DNA of 14,125 nt from Bacillota bacterium (GCA_023458835.1 JAEWWY010000506.1:1-14125), one strand, 5' to 3'; numbered from the stretch's first letter, positions 1 to 7,694 are shown. Numbers and translations are program-made. The notes: generated from the letters alone by a model not told the origin.

Positions 1-606
1 GAATTTCCTGCATAGCGGCTCATAGCCGCCAAAGCCCAGCACCACGCTGGCATGCCCCGGGCCTATAAAGCCATGGATATCCGGGTTATTTTCGCATATC
101 CAGGTAAGGGCGGGCATCAGCGCCTTGACGGCGACCAGGAGCCGGACATTTTGAATATTGTTTTCCAAAAGACGCCGGATTAAAAGTGCATAGACGGGCA
201 GCGTGGTTTCAAAACCCACTGCCGTGACATAAAACTGCCTGCCGGGCTCCCGCATGGCGTAATCCAGGGCCTCCATGGGGGAATACATCCGGGCTATGCT
301 TCCGCCCTCCGCCTTGGACTTCATAAGCGAGGTCTCAAAACCGGGCACACGGATCATATCCCCAAAGCTTAGCAGCGTGCAGCCGGGCCGAAGGGATAAT
401 TCCGCCGCCCGGTCAATGTAACCGGCGGGGGTTACGAAAACGGGGCAGCCCGGCCCGGAGATCAGGCTGATACCGGAAGGGAAAAGCGCGGGTATCCCAA
501 ACCTTGAAATGTTGTGGGTATGGGGTCCGCATACCTCCATCAGCCGGATGGGCGGGCCGGAGTAGGAGCGGATGGCCTGAACAATGCTTTCCAGTTTACT
601 GTCCAT
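1..606 (-). CDS. hypD: HypD, [NiFe] hydrogenase maturation protein (partial, N-terminal 202 residues)
   Basis: HypD works with HypC as the scaffold on which the Fe(CN)2CO unit is assembled before transfer to the large subunit. Reading from ATG at 606, the frame stays open to base 1, giving 202 residues of a protein that is usually about 350-370; the C-terminal Fe-S cysteines lie outside the window. Visible motifs are MEVCGPHTHNI (residues 23-33, with the conserved Cys26), GPGCPVFVTP (51-60), VGFETT (130-135) and GPGH (182-185). In the second motif most family members have CPVC, but here the second cysteine is Phe57. The start overlaps the end of hypC by 11 bases; an in-frame ATG at 612 is the alternative start. 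No strong ribosome site is seen, which suggests translational coupling to hypC. The family call is sure; the exact start is less so. Confidence 0.93.
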   Translation of the reverse strand, partial: MDSKLESIVQAIRSYSGPPIRLMEVCGPHTHNISRFGIPALFPSGISLISGPGCPVFVTPAGYIDRAAELSLRPGCTLLSFGDMIRVPGFETSLMKSKAEGGSIARMYSPMEALDYAMREPGRQFYVTAVGFETTLPVYALLIRRLLENNIQNVRLLVAVKALMPALTWICENNPDIHGFIGPGHASVVLGFGGYEPLCRKF

Positions 607-814
607 AGGCATGTACCAATCGGAACAGCTCATCCAGTTCTTCGGCTTCGCTTTGGCTTATGACCGATATGGCGCACCCGGCGTGCACCAGGATGTAATC
701 GCCAATACGGGCCTTAACGATGCCCAGCTCCACTGGAAGAATGTTGCCGCGGATATCCACCTTGCCCCGGCTATCCTCCATAGCAATCAGTTTTCCGGGC
801 GTTGCAATGCACAT
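596..814 (-). CDS. hypC: HypC/HybG-family hydrogenase maturation chaperone
   Basis: A 72-residue chaperone that with HypD carries the Fe(CN)2CO moiety and holds the large-subunit precursor open for metal insertion. It begins Met-Cys-Ile-Ala-Thr-Pro-Gly-Lys; the Cys2 exposed after Met removal is the family's functional residue. The GDYILVHAGCAI block (residues 38-49) is the usual beta-barrel signature, with Cys47 where Phe is common. Length is normal for the family. The start overlaps the 3' end of hypF by 28 bases and has a strong AGGAGG site at 825-830, ten bases upstream. The end overlaps hypD. It sits in the middle of the A-B-F-C-D maturation operon. Confidence 0.95.
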   Translation of the reverse strand: MCIATPGKLIAMEDSRGKVDIRGNILPVELGIVKARIGDYILVHAGCAISVISQSEAEELDELFRLVHAYGQ

Positions 815-3096
815 TGCCTAACAGCCTCCTTTTTATCATGCAGCCCGATATACGCCTGCCCCAGGGCAAGGCCGCCATCCCCCGGGGATACTAAATGGTT
901 CATGTATACCTCAAAGCCCGCCTTCTCAAGCAGCGGGACCGTATTTTCCGTAAGGATGCGGTTCAAAAATACGCCGCCGCCAAGGGCAACCTTGCGGATA
1001 TTGTATTGTTTGGAAAGTTTTTCGCACATGGAAACAATCAGGCGGGAGACGGTGATATGGAACCGGTAAGCCAAGGCACCAGCCTGCGCGCCTTTTCCCT
1101 TGAGCCAATGGATATCCCGGATACAGGGAGCAAGATCGGCGATATATTGCCCATCCTCCTCCCGGATATCAAAGGGGAATGGCTCCTCCAATTCGCTGCT
1201 TTGTTTTGGATGGCTGGCCGCCGCGTTCTCCAGTTCAATGGCGCACTGGCCCTCATACTGCGATTCCCCGCAAATATCTAAAATGGCGCTGACAGCATCG
1301 AACACGCGGCCCATGCTGGAGGAGCGGATCACGTTTACGCCGTGTTCTATGGCGGCATAGGCCAGCGCCTCCCGGCTGCCGGCGGAAGGAATCCCCGCGT
1401 CATACTTCAGGCAGGCGGCGCTTTTCCAGCCCTGGCGGATGGATTCATTGCCGCCCAGCATTTGAACGGCCTTCAAATGTCCTGCCCTTTTATAGCCTTC
1501 CGGCGTGGCAATAAGAAACTCGCCGCCCCATACCGTGCCGTCCGTGCCGTAGCCTGTGCCGTCGAGGGATACGCCGATCACCGTGTCAGAAATACCGTGC
1601 TCAGCCATCACCGCGGCGATATGGGCGAAGTGATGCTGCACCGCAACGACCGGGAGGCCAAGGCTGCCTGCGTATCGGGCGGACTCATAATCCGGGTGAA
1701 GATCGCACACGGCCAGCCCCGGGTCTATGGTAAGCAGCGATTGCATATCGGAAACGGTTTCCCGGTATGCTTCCATCGTTTCCATGCTGTCCAGGCTGCC
1801 GATTTCCTGGGAAGGATATGCGTATCCGTCCCGGTACAGGCATACGGAGTTTTTTTCCTGGGCACCGCAGGCCAGCAGGGGAGTCCCGCCGCTTGGCGCA
1901 GGAATCGAAAGCGGCGCATAACCCCGCGCCCGGCGGATCATGTGGACCTGATCCAGTATTACTTGTGTTACCGAATCATCCAGCCGCCGCAATATTGCCC
2001 GGTCGTGGTATAAGACGCCGGCCAACTCGTCCTGCCGCTCAAAAAACGGGAGCATCTCCTCCTCGTCCTTGATGATGGGCAGCGAGGAGGCGTTGGCGCT
2101 GGTCATGATCAGCGGCCCGGTTTTATGCAGGATCAGGTGCTGCAGCGGCGTATAGGGGAGGAATGCGCCAAGGTAAGGGCTGGTGGTATATACGCTTTGA
2201 GAGATGGGGGAGGGCTTGCGCCGGAGCAGAACGATGGGCCGGGCGGAGCTTGATATAAGCTCTGCCTCCCGGGGCGATATGTCGCAATGCTCTTTCAATG
2301 AAGCCATGGTTTCAAACATGACGGCAAAGGGCTTGCATTCCCGGCCCTTTAGGGAGCGCAGCCTTGCGGCGGCCGCATCGTCAAAGGGGGAAGCGGCAAA
2401 ATGATATCCGCCGATGCCCTTGATGGCGATAATCTTCTTTTGCATAAGGGCTTCAACAGCCTCTTCCAGCGCGGAAGCCCCTTCCTTCAGCGCGCTCCTG
2501 TCACGATAGAAGAGCGTAGGCCCGCAATGGTTGCAGCAGACCGTTTGGGCGTGATAGCGCCTGTCCTCCTGGTCCTTATACTGGGCGGCGCACAGGGGGC
2601 ACATGGGGAAGGGCTCCATGGCCGTATTTATCCTGTCATAGGGGATGCGGTGCGTGATGGAGTAGCGCGGGCCGCAGTTTGTACAGCTTATGAAGGGGTT
2701 CAAATACCGGGGATCCCCGGGCGTATACAATTCCCGGAGGCAGTCGCCGCAAACGGCAAGGTCGGGTGTGGGCATTACGGGGCCTTCACCTTCATGGCCG
2801 CTGGCCAGGATCACAAAGCCGGCAGGAATTTCTTCTCCCCCCGGCAGCGGCTGTATATCCTGTTGAAGGCTGGAAATATGGCTGCCCTCCGGCTTGCGCT
2901 CCCCAATGGCCTGCACAAACCGGGCAAGGCCCTGCGGGTCTGCATAGGCTTCGATCACCACATGGCCCAACACGTTTTTGACTGATCCGGTCAGATGATA
3001 TTCCCTAGCCAGCCGTTTCACGAAGGGCCGGAACCCCACGCCCTGCACCACGCCATAGATGCGGATGACTGCCTTTACAGCCTGGACATTAGCCAT
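787..3096 (-). CDS. hypF: HypF, carbamoyltransferase for hydrogenase cyanide ligand synthesis
   Basis: HypF converts carbamoyl phosphate and ATP to carbamoyl-adenylate and transfers the carbamoyl group to the C-terminal cysteine of HypE, the first step in making the CN ligands. The 769-residue length is normal. Domains in order: acylphosphatase (about residues 9-95, YGVVQGVGFRPF with Arg23); two zinc fingers (Cys116/119/138/141 and Cys166/169/188/191, the second with the HAQ motif); a YrdC-like domain (about 200-390, KGIGGYHFA at 226-234); and a Kae1-like domain with the QHHFAH metal motif, the SLDGTGYGTDG block and ALGGGVFLNR near the C-terminus. The ATG at 3096 has AGAGGT about six bases upstream and overlaps the end of hypB by 22 bases. 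Its end overlaps hypC. No disruption is seen. Confidence 0.96.
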   Translation of the reverse strand: MANVQAVKAVIRIYGVVQGVGFRPFVKRLAREYHLTGSVKNVLGHVVIEAYADPQGLARFVQAIGERKPEGSHISSLQQDIQPLPGGEEIPAGFVILASGHEGEGPVMPTPDLAVCGDCLRELYTPGDPRYLNPFISCTNCGPRYSITHRIPYDRINTAMEPFPMCPLCAAQYKDQEDRRYHAQTVCCNHCGPTLFYRDRSALKEGASALEEAVEALMQKKIIAIKGIGGYHFAASPFDDAAAARLRSLKGRECKPFAVMFETMASLKEHCDISPREAELISSSARPIVLLRRKPSPISQSVYTTSPYLGAFLPYTPLQHLILHKTGPLIMTSANASSLPIIKDEEEMLPFFERQDELAGVLYHDRAILRRLDDSVTQVILDQVHMIRRARGYAPLSIPAPSGGTPLLACGAQEKNSVCLYRDGYAYPSQEIGSLDSMETMEAYRETVSDMQSLLTIDPGLAVCDLHPDYESARYAGSLGLPVVAVQHHFAHIAAVMAEHGISDTVIGVSLDGTGYGTDGTVWGGEFLIATPEGYKRAGHLKAVQMLGGNESIRQGWKSAACLKYDAGIPSAGSREALAYAAIEHGVNVIRSSSMGRVFDAVSAILDICGESQYEGQCAIELENAAASHPKQSSELEEPFPFDIREEDGQYIADLAPCIRDIHWLKGKGAQAGALAYRFHITVSRLIVSMCEKLSKQYNIRKVALGGGVFLNRILTENTVPLLEKAGFEVYMNHLVSPGDGGLALGQAYIGLHDKKEAVRQCALQRPEN
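825..830 (-). promoter_or_regulatory. Ribosome binding site of hypC inside hypF
   Basis: AGGAGG on the minus strand, preceded by a run of A, ten bases before the hypC ATG at 814. It lies within the last codons of hypF and fixes the hypC start. Confidence 0.8.
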
Positions 3097-3722
3097 TGAT
3101 TGACCTCTTGAAAGCCTTCACCGGTTTTTGCGGATACAAGGAAGACGGGCGCATTCGGGTTCAGTGCCCTGACGCCTTTCATGAAATAATCCATGTCAAA
3201 GTCCACATGGGGGGCCAAATCCGCCTTGTTTAAAAGGATCGCCTCCGCCTTTTCAAAGGCCAGGGGATATTTGTAGGGCTTATCGGCGCCTTCGGCCACC
3301 GTTACGATCAGCAGCTTGATATTTTCGCCAATGTTGAACTCGGCGGGGCATACCAGGTTCCCGATGTTTTCAATAAACAGCATGCCCTTTTGGTCAAGGG
3401 TCAGATTGTCCAGCGTGTTCTCGATCAGCACGCCGTCAATGTGGCAGGCTCCGCCGGTGTGGATCTGTACGGCCTCGATGCCAAGGCTTTGAAGCTTTTC
3501 CGTGTCGATGTCCGACTGGATATCCCCCTCAATCACGTAGGGCTTGATGCCCTTGAGGCCTTCAATCATGCGGATGAGGCTGGAGGTCTTGCCAACGCCG
3601 GGCGCGCCGATAACGTTCACGGCATAGATGCCGCTTTTGTGCAAACGGTTTTGTATCCCTTCCGCGATGCGATCGTTTTCCGCGTTGATATTTTCCATGA
3701 TGGTGACGTCTTTGGAACTCAT
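3075..3722 (-). CDS. hypB: HypB, GTPase for nickel insertion into hydrogenase
   Basis: HypB is a SIMIBI-class GTPase that works with HypA to deliver nickel to the large-subunit precursor. From ATG 3722 it is 215 residues: P-loop GAPGVGKTS (39-47), the metal-site Cys93-His94 in GGACHIDG, ENIGNLVCPAEF with Cys125 (118-129), base-recognition NKAD (165-168) and SAKTGEG (197-203). It lacks the His-rich stretch and the N-terminal CxxCGC nickel site found in some HypB, so nickel storage is unlikely. The frame is open 33 codons further upstream, but that extension overlaps hypA and has no family similarity. ATG 3722 has an AAGGA-type ribosome site around 3733-3738, so I chose it. It starts 20 bases after hypA ends. 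Confidence 0.95.
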   Translation of the reverse strand: MSSKDVTIMENINAENDRIAEGIQNRLHKSGIYAVNVIGAPGVGKTSSLIRMIEGLKGIKPYVIEGDIQSDIDTEKLQSLGIEAVQIHTGGACHIDGVLIENTLDNLTLDQKGMLFIENIGNLVCPAEFNIGENIKLLIVTVAEGADKPYKYPLAFEKAEAILLNKADLAPHVDFDMDYFMKGVRALNPNAPVFLVSAKTGEGFQEVNQWLMSRL

Positions 3723-3742
3723 ACTATTTGCTTCCTTTCTAC

Positions 3743-4093
3743 TTATATGCAGTCTTCCAGTTCCACGCTTTCCACATAAAACTCGCTGCCGATGTCCGTG
3801 GGGGAACCCAGCATACCGCATTCGGGGCAGGCGAAAGAAAAATGCGGGCGCTTGAAGTTATTATGGCACCGGGGGCAATACATTTGCGCCTCTATCACGC
3901 GTACGCTTACTTTTGCGCCACAGGCGGCCGTATCCTTGGCGATCATGTCAAAGTACATTTGAACGGATTCCGGAATGATGCTTGTGTTCTCGCCCACCAC
4001 AAGATGGACGGCGTTTACTTTTACAGCGCCATGCTTTTGTGCCGTTTCATTCACAATCTTTACGATCCGCTTGGTGAGGCCGTACTCGTGCAT
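3743..4093 (-). CDS. hypA: HypA, nickel metallochaperone for hydrogenase maturation
   Basis: HypA binds nickel and passes it with HypB to the hydrogenase large subunit. The protein is 116 residues, a normal length. It starts Met-His-Glu-Tyr, where His2 (with Glu3) is the family's nickel-binding site. The structural zinc site is two CxxC pairs, Cys73/Cys76 and Cys89/Cys92. The tail SEFYVESVELED is typical. AAGGAG at 4104-4109 lies ten bases upstream of the ATG. It is the first gene of the maturation operon, with a predicted promoter at 4149-4177. Confidence 0.96.
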   Translation of the reverse strand: MHEYGLTKRIVKIVNETAQKHGAVKVNAVHLVVGENTSIIPESVQMYFDMIAKDTAACGAKVSVRVIEAQMYCPRCHNNFKRPHFSFACPECGMLGSPTDIGSEFYVESVELEDCI

Positions 4094-4148
4094 TCAACCG
4101 GTTCTCCTTTACGCCGGACTTTGCGTGCGGCGGGCTTGAGCACAGCCC

Positions 4149-4177
4149 ATTATATACGCATTCCCCAAAGGATTCAA
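4149..4177 (-). promoter_or_regulatory. Predicted housekeeping promoter of the hyp operon
   Basis: On the minus strand, TTGAAT (4177-4172) is followed by a 17-base spacer and a perfect TATAAT (4154-4149). Predicted transcription start is near 4142, giving a leader of about 49 bases to the hypA ATG. Position, spacing and orientation all fit; activity is inferred. Confidence 0.8.
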
Positions 4178-4179
4178 GT

Positions 4180-4201
4180 TTGTTAAAGATATATTTATCA
4201 G
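4180..4201. promoter_or_regulatory. Candidate operator: AT-rich imperfect inverted repeat between divergent promoters
   Basis: TTGTTAAA (4180-4187) and TTTATCAG (4194-4201) form an inverted repeat with six of eight positions matching, around GATATA. The core TAAA-N6-TTTA is exact. It lies just upstream of the -35 of the hyp promoter and about 30 bases upstream of the -35 of the hydrogenase promoter. The left half resembles the TTGTTAA half-site of the redox repressor Rex, but the right half does not match well. The assignment to any regulator is speculative. Confidence 0.35.
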
Positions 4202-4219
4202 AAAACATAATGGAATAAG

Positions 4220-4233
4220 CAATGCTGCCATTG
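4220..4233. repeat. Short inverted repeat overlapping the hydrogenase -35 box
   Basis: CAATG, then CTGC, then CATTG; the right arm shares its TTG with the -35 hexamer at 4231-4236. It could be a small operator, but five-base arms can easily arise by chance. Confidence 0.25.
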
Positions 4234-4259
4234 ACGGAATACGATTGCAGTCCTATAAT
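4231..4259 (+). promoter_or_regulatory. Predicted housekeeping promoter of the hydrogenase operon
   Basis: TTGACG (4231-4236), a 17-base spacer, then a perfect TATAAT (4254-4259). Predicted start of transcription is 4266-4267, which leaves a leader of about 97 bases before the first gene. It points away from the hyp promoter, whose -35 box is about 53 bases away. Confidence 0.85.
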
Positions 4260-4265
4260 GAGTGT

Positions 4266-4313
4266 TGGTCTTGAGGCGCCGCGGCGGGTAACCGCCTACC
4301 GGCGCCTTGACCA
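4266..4313 (+). promoter_or_regulatory. GC-rich stem-loop at the predicted 5' end of the hydrogenase mRNA
   Basis: Three stacked helices can be read directly. TGGTC (4266-4270) pairs with GACCA (4309-4313). AGGCGCCG (4274-4281) pairs with CGGCGCCT (4300-4307). GGCGG (4283-4287) pairs with CCGCC (4292-4296) around a GTAA loop, which is of the GNRA type. Small internal loops (TTG/T and C/TAC) separate them. The hairpin starts at the predicted +1 and ends 50 bases before the start codon. No T-run follows, so it is not an intrinsic terminator. It could protect the 5' end of the mRNA or be part of a regulatory leader; I do not recognise a known riboswitch class with confidence. Confidence 0.6.
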
Positions 4314-4363
4314 TGCGGAATCCTACCGCTGGACGCTGCCATGATATTATGCTGGGGGTAAAG

Positions 4364-5806
4364 ATGGAAATGGCGAGTCAAACCCTGTTGCTACCGGTGG
4401 TGCTTGTGCCTTTGGCAGGGTCGTTTCTCCTGCCCATTGCGGGAAAAGCCTCTCCAAAGTTTCGCAATGCGCTTGCCATGCTCTTTGTACTGATTCCTTT
4501 CGGACTGCTTGTTTCCATGCTGCCCGCGGCGCTTTCCCAAACGCCTCCCTATTTCAGCATACCGCTGCCGCTGGGATTGAGCTTTGGCTTTTTGGCGGAT
4601 GGCCTGGCCGTTTTTATGGCCCTGGCCTCCTCCTTCCTGGGCTTGATCATTGTATTGTACTCCTACGGCTATGTGGCCCATTCCGAAAACCAGAATGAGT
4701 ACTATTTGGACGTTGTGCTGTTTATCGGGGCCATGATGGGCATTACGCTTTCCACCAACTTGATTTTTCTGTACATTTTCTGGGAAATATCAGCGGTATG
4801 CTGCTGGCGCCTGATTGGTTTCTTCAGGGAAAAGGAATATGTGCGCCGTGCCAACAAGGCGTTTTTGTTAACAGGCGTTGGCGCGCTGATCATGCTGGGC
4901 GGATTTTTGCTTGTCTACCAGCAGTATGGCACCATGGATTTGACGTTGCTGCGTGGCAAGGAAATTTCAAACGCCGCAGTTATTTTGATCCTGTTCGGCA
5001 TTCTTTCCAAATCCGCCACGCTGCCGCTGCACTCCTGGATTGCCGACGCAGGCGTGGCGCCAACACCCGCTACGGCGCTGCTGCACGCGGCGGTGCTGGT
5101 GAAAATCGGCGTGTATGTGTTTACCAGGCTCTTTGTGGTGAACTTCGCGGTGGACCCGATATGGCACACGGCGGTGCCCGTGATCGCCGCTGTCAGCGCG
5201 ATCCTTTCCGCCGGGGCCGCCATTGCTGAAAATGATATCAAACGGATTATCGCCTACTCTACTGTCAGCCAGATCGGGTTCATCCTGCTGGGGTTATCAG
5301 TGGGCGGAGAATTGGCGCTGGCCGGGGGATTGATGTACATCCTCATGCACGCCATCTCCAAGGCCGGGCTGTTCCTGTGCGCCGGCATTGTGGAGCATGG
5401 CTGCCATACCAAGGACATCCGCAGGCTGGGCGGGCTTTCAAAAAGCATGCCATGGACGGCTGTTTCCTTCTTCCTGTGCGCATTCTCGGTGATGGGCGTT
5501 CCGCCCTTTGGGGGCTTCTTCTCCAAATATATGGTGGTGAACGGCGCGGTGGAGGCGGGGCACCCCTACATCGCCATCGTATTCATCGTGGGTGCCGTAA
5601 TGACCGTGATCTACCTGCTTCGGGCCTTTGTCAAGGTGTTCCTGGGTGAATCAAAAATGGAGCACGTTCCCCATGAAGGCAGCGGGAGCATGGTATTCTC
5701 CGTATCGCTTCTGGCGGCGCTCTCCATTGCAAGCGGCCTGATGATCTATTATCCTGCGGGACTTGTAAACGCAATTGTACAGCAAATGGCGGTGATCGTA
5801 AAATGA
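4364..5806 (+). CDS. Antiporter-like proton-channel subunit 1 of membrane-bound hydrogenase (NuoL/M/N, MrpA/D family)
   Basis: A 480-residue, highly hydrophobic protein of the proton-conducting membrane transporter family, expected to form one ion channel of the hydrogenase membrane arm. Key channel residues are present: Glu141 in FWEIS, Lys216 in LSKSATLPLHSW, the PTPATALLHAA block (233-243) followed by Lys247, and Lys333 in HAISK. ATG 4364 was chosen because GGGGGT (4354-4359), a wobble version of GGAGGT, lies just upstream; ATG 4370 is nearly as good. A TTG further upstream at 4307 falls inside the leader hairpin and is unlikely. It is the first gene of the operon and ends in an ATGA overlap with the next. 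Which of NuoL, M or N it corresponds to cannot be settled by eye. Confidence 0.9.
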   Translation: MEMASQTLLLPVVLVPLAGSFLLPIAGKASPKFRNALAMLFVLIPFGLLVSMLPAALSQTPPYFSIPLPLGLSFGFLADGLAVFMALASSFLGLIIVLYSYGYVAHSENQNEYYLDVVLFIGAMMGITLSTNLIFLYIFWEISAVCCWRLIGFFREKEYVRRANKAFLLTGVGALIMLGGFLLVYQQYGTMDLTLLRGKEISNAAVILILFGILSKSATLPLHSWIADAGVAPTPATALLHAAVLVKIGVYVFTRLFVVNFAVDPIWHTAVPVIAAVSAILSAGAAIAENDIKRIIAYSTVSQIGFILLGLSVGGELALAGGLMYILMHAISKAGLFLCAGIVEHGCHTKDIRRLGGLSKSMPWTAVSFFLCAFSVMGVPPFGGFFSKYMVVNGAVEAGHPYIAIVFIVGAVMTVIYLLRAFVKVFLGESKMEHVPHEGSGSMVFSVSLLAALSIASGLMIYYPAGLVNAIVQQMAVIVK

Positions 5807-7650
5807 GCGAGTACGGCGCATCGTCCCTTCTCCTTTGGATGATCCTTCTTCCGGCGTCCTTTGGCGTTTTGACTTTGCTGGCACCCAGCAGGCTCAAGGG
5901 TGTCAAGGAAGCGGCAGTCTTGTTGGGCTTCGCCGGGAACCTTGTTTTGAACCTGATTGCTTCGGGCAAGGAGCTTGCGTTTGTGCAGCCCTTTGCCGGC
6001 TTTCAGATCGATTTTTCCCTGAAATTATATCATTTCAGCGGCTTTATCCTTTTGGCTGCCGCCGTTTTATCGTTCCTTGTGGTGCTGTATACCATCGTGT
6101 TTATGAAGGGCAAATCCGGTGCCAAGCTGTTTTTTGCCTGCATGCTCTTTACCCTGGCGCTTGTAAACGGCGCGGTGCTGGCCAACAACCTGGCAGTGAT
6201 GCTCTTCTTCTGGGAAGGCATACTGGCCACCATGTTTGTCTTGATCATGGTGGGCGGCAAAAAGGCATACAAGACCTCCGTCAAGGCAGTGATTATCGCG
6301 GGCCTTACGGACCTGATGATGATGCTTGGGATAGGCATAGCGGGATATTTGGCCAAGACGCTGGCTATGGACCAGATCCGTTTGCCCCTCACAGGATGGG
6401 GGACTGTGGCTTTCCTGCTGCTGATGGCAGGCGCTGTGTCCAAGGCGGGCTCCATGCCTTTCCACACATGGATTCCCGATGCGGCGGATGACGCGCCTAT
6501 GCCGTTCATGGCATTTTTGCCCGGCGCCCTGGAAAAGCTGCTGGGCGTTTACCTGGTTGCAAGGATTTGCCTGGACCTGTTTGAATTCGAGCATGGTTCG
6601 CCCATGAGCCTGCTTTTGATGATCCTTGGCGCCGCTACCATTCTTTTTGCGGTCATGATGGCGCTGGTACAGAAGGATTTCAAGCGCCTGCTGTCCTACC
6701 ATGCGGTCAGCCAGGTGGGCTATATGATCCTGGGCATCGGCACAGGTCTGCCCGTGGGTATCGTAGGCGGCCTGTTCCATATGCTGAAGATTGCCGTTTA
6801 CTAATGCTGCCTTTTCCTGAGCGCAGGCGCTGTGGAAAGGCAGGCGGGAACTACCGATCTGCATCATGTCAGCGGCCTGGGCAAAAAAATGCCGGTCACC
6901 TTCATCTGCTTTCTGGTAGCGGCGGCTTCCATTGCGGGTTTCCCGCTCACCAACGGCTTTTTCTCTAAGGAATTGATCTTTGACGGCGCGCTGGAAAGCA
7001 ATGTGATCTTCTATATTATCGCTGCGATCGGCGCATTTTTTACCCCCATCTCCTTCCTCAAGCTGGGCCACGCCGTATTCCTTGGCAAGCCTTCGCAAAA
7101 GACGGAAGAGGTAAAGGAAGCGCCGCTTGGCATGCTGATCCCCATGGCCGTATTGGCGGTATCCTGTCTTGCCCTGGGATTTGGGAATGGCCTGGTGATT
7201 TCCCGCGTTTTCGAGCCGGTCCTTCATCATGCGGCGGAGGCGGGCGGGCATATCGGCGGGCACACCAATTGGATGCTGGTGGGAATCTCCGTGGCTTCGC
7301 TGCTGCTGGCAACCTGGGATCACTATCGCGGCTTCAAGCGGACAGGCGCTGGCCTTTCGTCGGCGGACCATTATCATGACGCGCCCATACTGAAAACCAT
7401 CTATCATCTGGCGCAAAAGAAGTATTTCGATCCCTATCATCTGGGTGGATATGTGATCCGGGGGTACGCTTCGCTCTCGCTGAAGATCAATGACGGGATC
7501 AGTTGGTTTTACGATGTTGCGGTGGTCCGCTTTGTCGGGTTCTTCTCCAATCTTTTGAAGCATGCCCACAACGGCAGCCAGTCGCGCTACGCCCTTTGGG
7601 TATTGGCGGGTGTGGTATTGGCAACCGCCTTGTTCCTTGCATCCTTGTAA
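5803..7650 (+). pseudogene. NuoL-like antiporter subunit 2 of the hydrogenase, interrupted by an in-frame TAA
   Basis: The frame from ATG 5803 encodes 333 residues, stops at TAA 6802-6804, and continues in the same frame for 281 more codons to the stop at 7648-7650. The whole would be about 615 residues, the size of NuoL. Before the stop are Glu138 (FFWEG), Lys214 (AVSKAGSMPFHTW) and QKDFKRLLSYHAVSQVGY (290-307). After it come CCLFLSAGAV, GFPLTNGFFSKEL and a C-terminal part with INDG and SRYALW resembling the NuoL lateral-helix region. The stop takes the place of Lys333/Lys329 of the two paralogues in this window (HAISK, HATFK), and the nearby His is Ile330. No insertion or deletion is needed to join the halves, and no ribosome site is seen for a restart; GTG 6832 is the first in-frame option. 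It may be a real nonsense mutation, a sequencing error, or two split chains. Family call sure; status uncertain. Confidence 0.85.
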
Positions 7651-7680
7651 TCCAGATGGCATAACGCGAGCGCATTTTGC

Positions 7681-7686
7681 AGGAGG
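7681..7686 (+). promoter_or_regulatory. Ribosome binding site deciding the start of antiporter subunit 3
   Basis: A perfect AGGAGG lies eight bases before GTG 7695. The upstream TTG at 7677, in the same frame, overlaps it and is rejected. Confidence 0.85.
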
Positions 7687-7694
7687 GAAGAACA

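Noticed and set aside
1342..2013. A 223-codon plus-strand open frame inside hypF
   Set aside because: Opposite strand of a full-length HypF with all domains; no ribosome site and no recognisable protein.
4266..4313. Intrinsic transcription terminator
   Set aside because: No T-run follows the stem-loop on either strand, and no gene ends nearby; both flanking genes are transcribed away from it.
4307..4363. Upstream extension of antiporter subunit 1 to TTG 4307 or ATG 4313
   Set aside because: Both starts fall in or at the end of the leader hairpin, the added residues are not hydrophobic or family-like, and GGGGGT at 4354-4359 supports a start at 4364 or 4370.
6802..6804. Recoding of the stop as selenocysteine or pyrrolysine
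   Set aside because: Those use TGA and TAG; this stop is TAA. The expected residue is an ordinary Lys and no recoding signal was seen.
6804..6830. ATG overlapping the TAA stop (TAATG) as a translational restart for the second half of the NuoL-like gene
   Set aside because: This ATG is in a different frame from the downstream NuoL-like sequence, so it cannot produce the second half.
6067..7662. A 531-codon open frame on the minus strand opposite the NuoL-like gene
   Set aside because: Its translation is rich in Gln, His and Arg with no recognisable domain, which is typical of an antisense shadow of a GC-rich membrane protein gene. The plus strand shows clear family motifs throughout.
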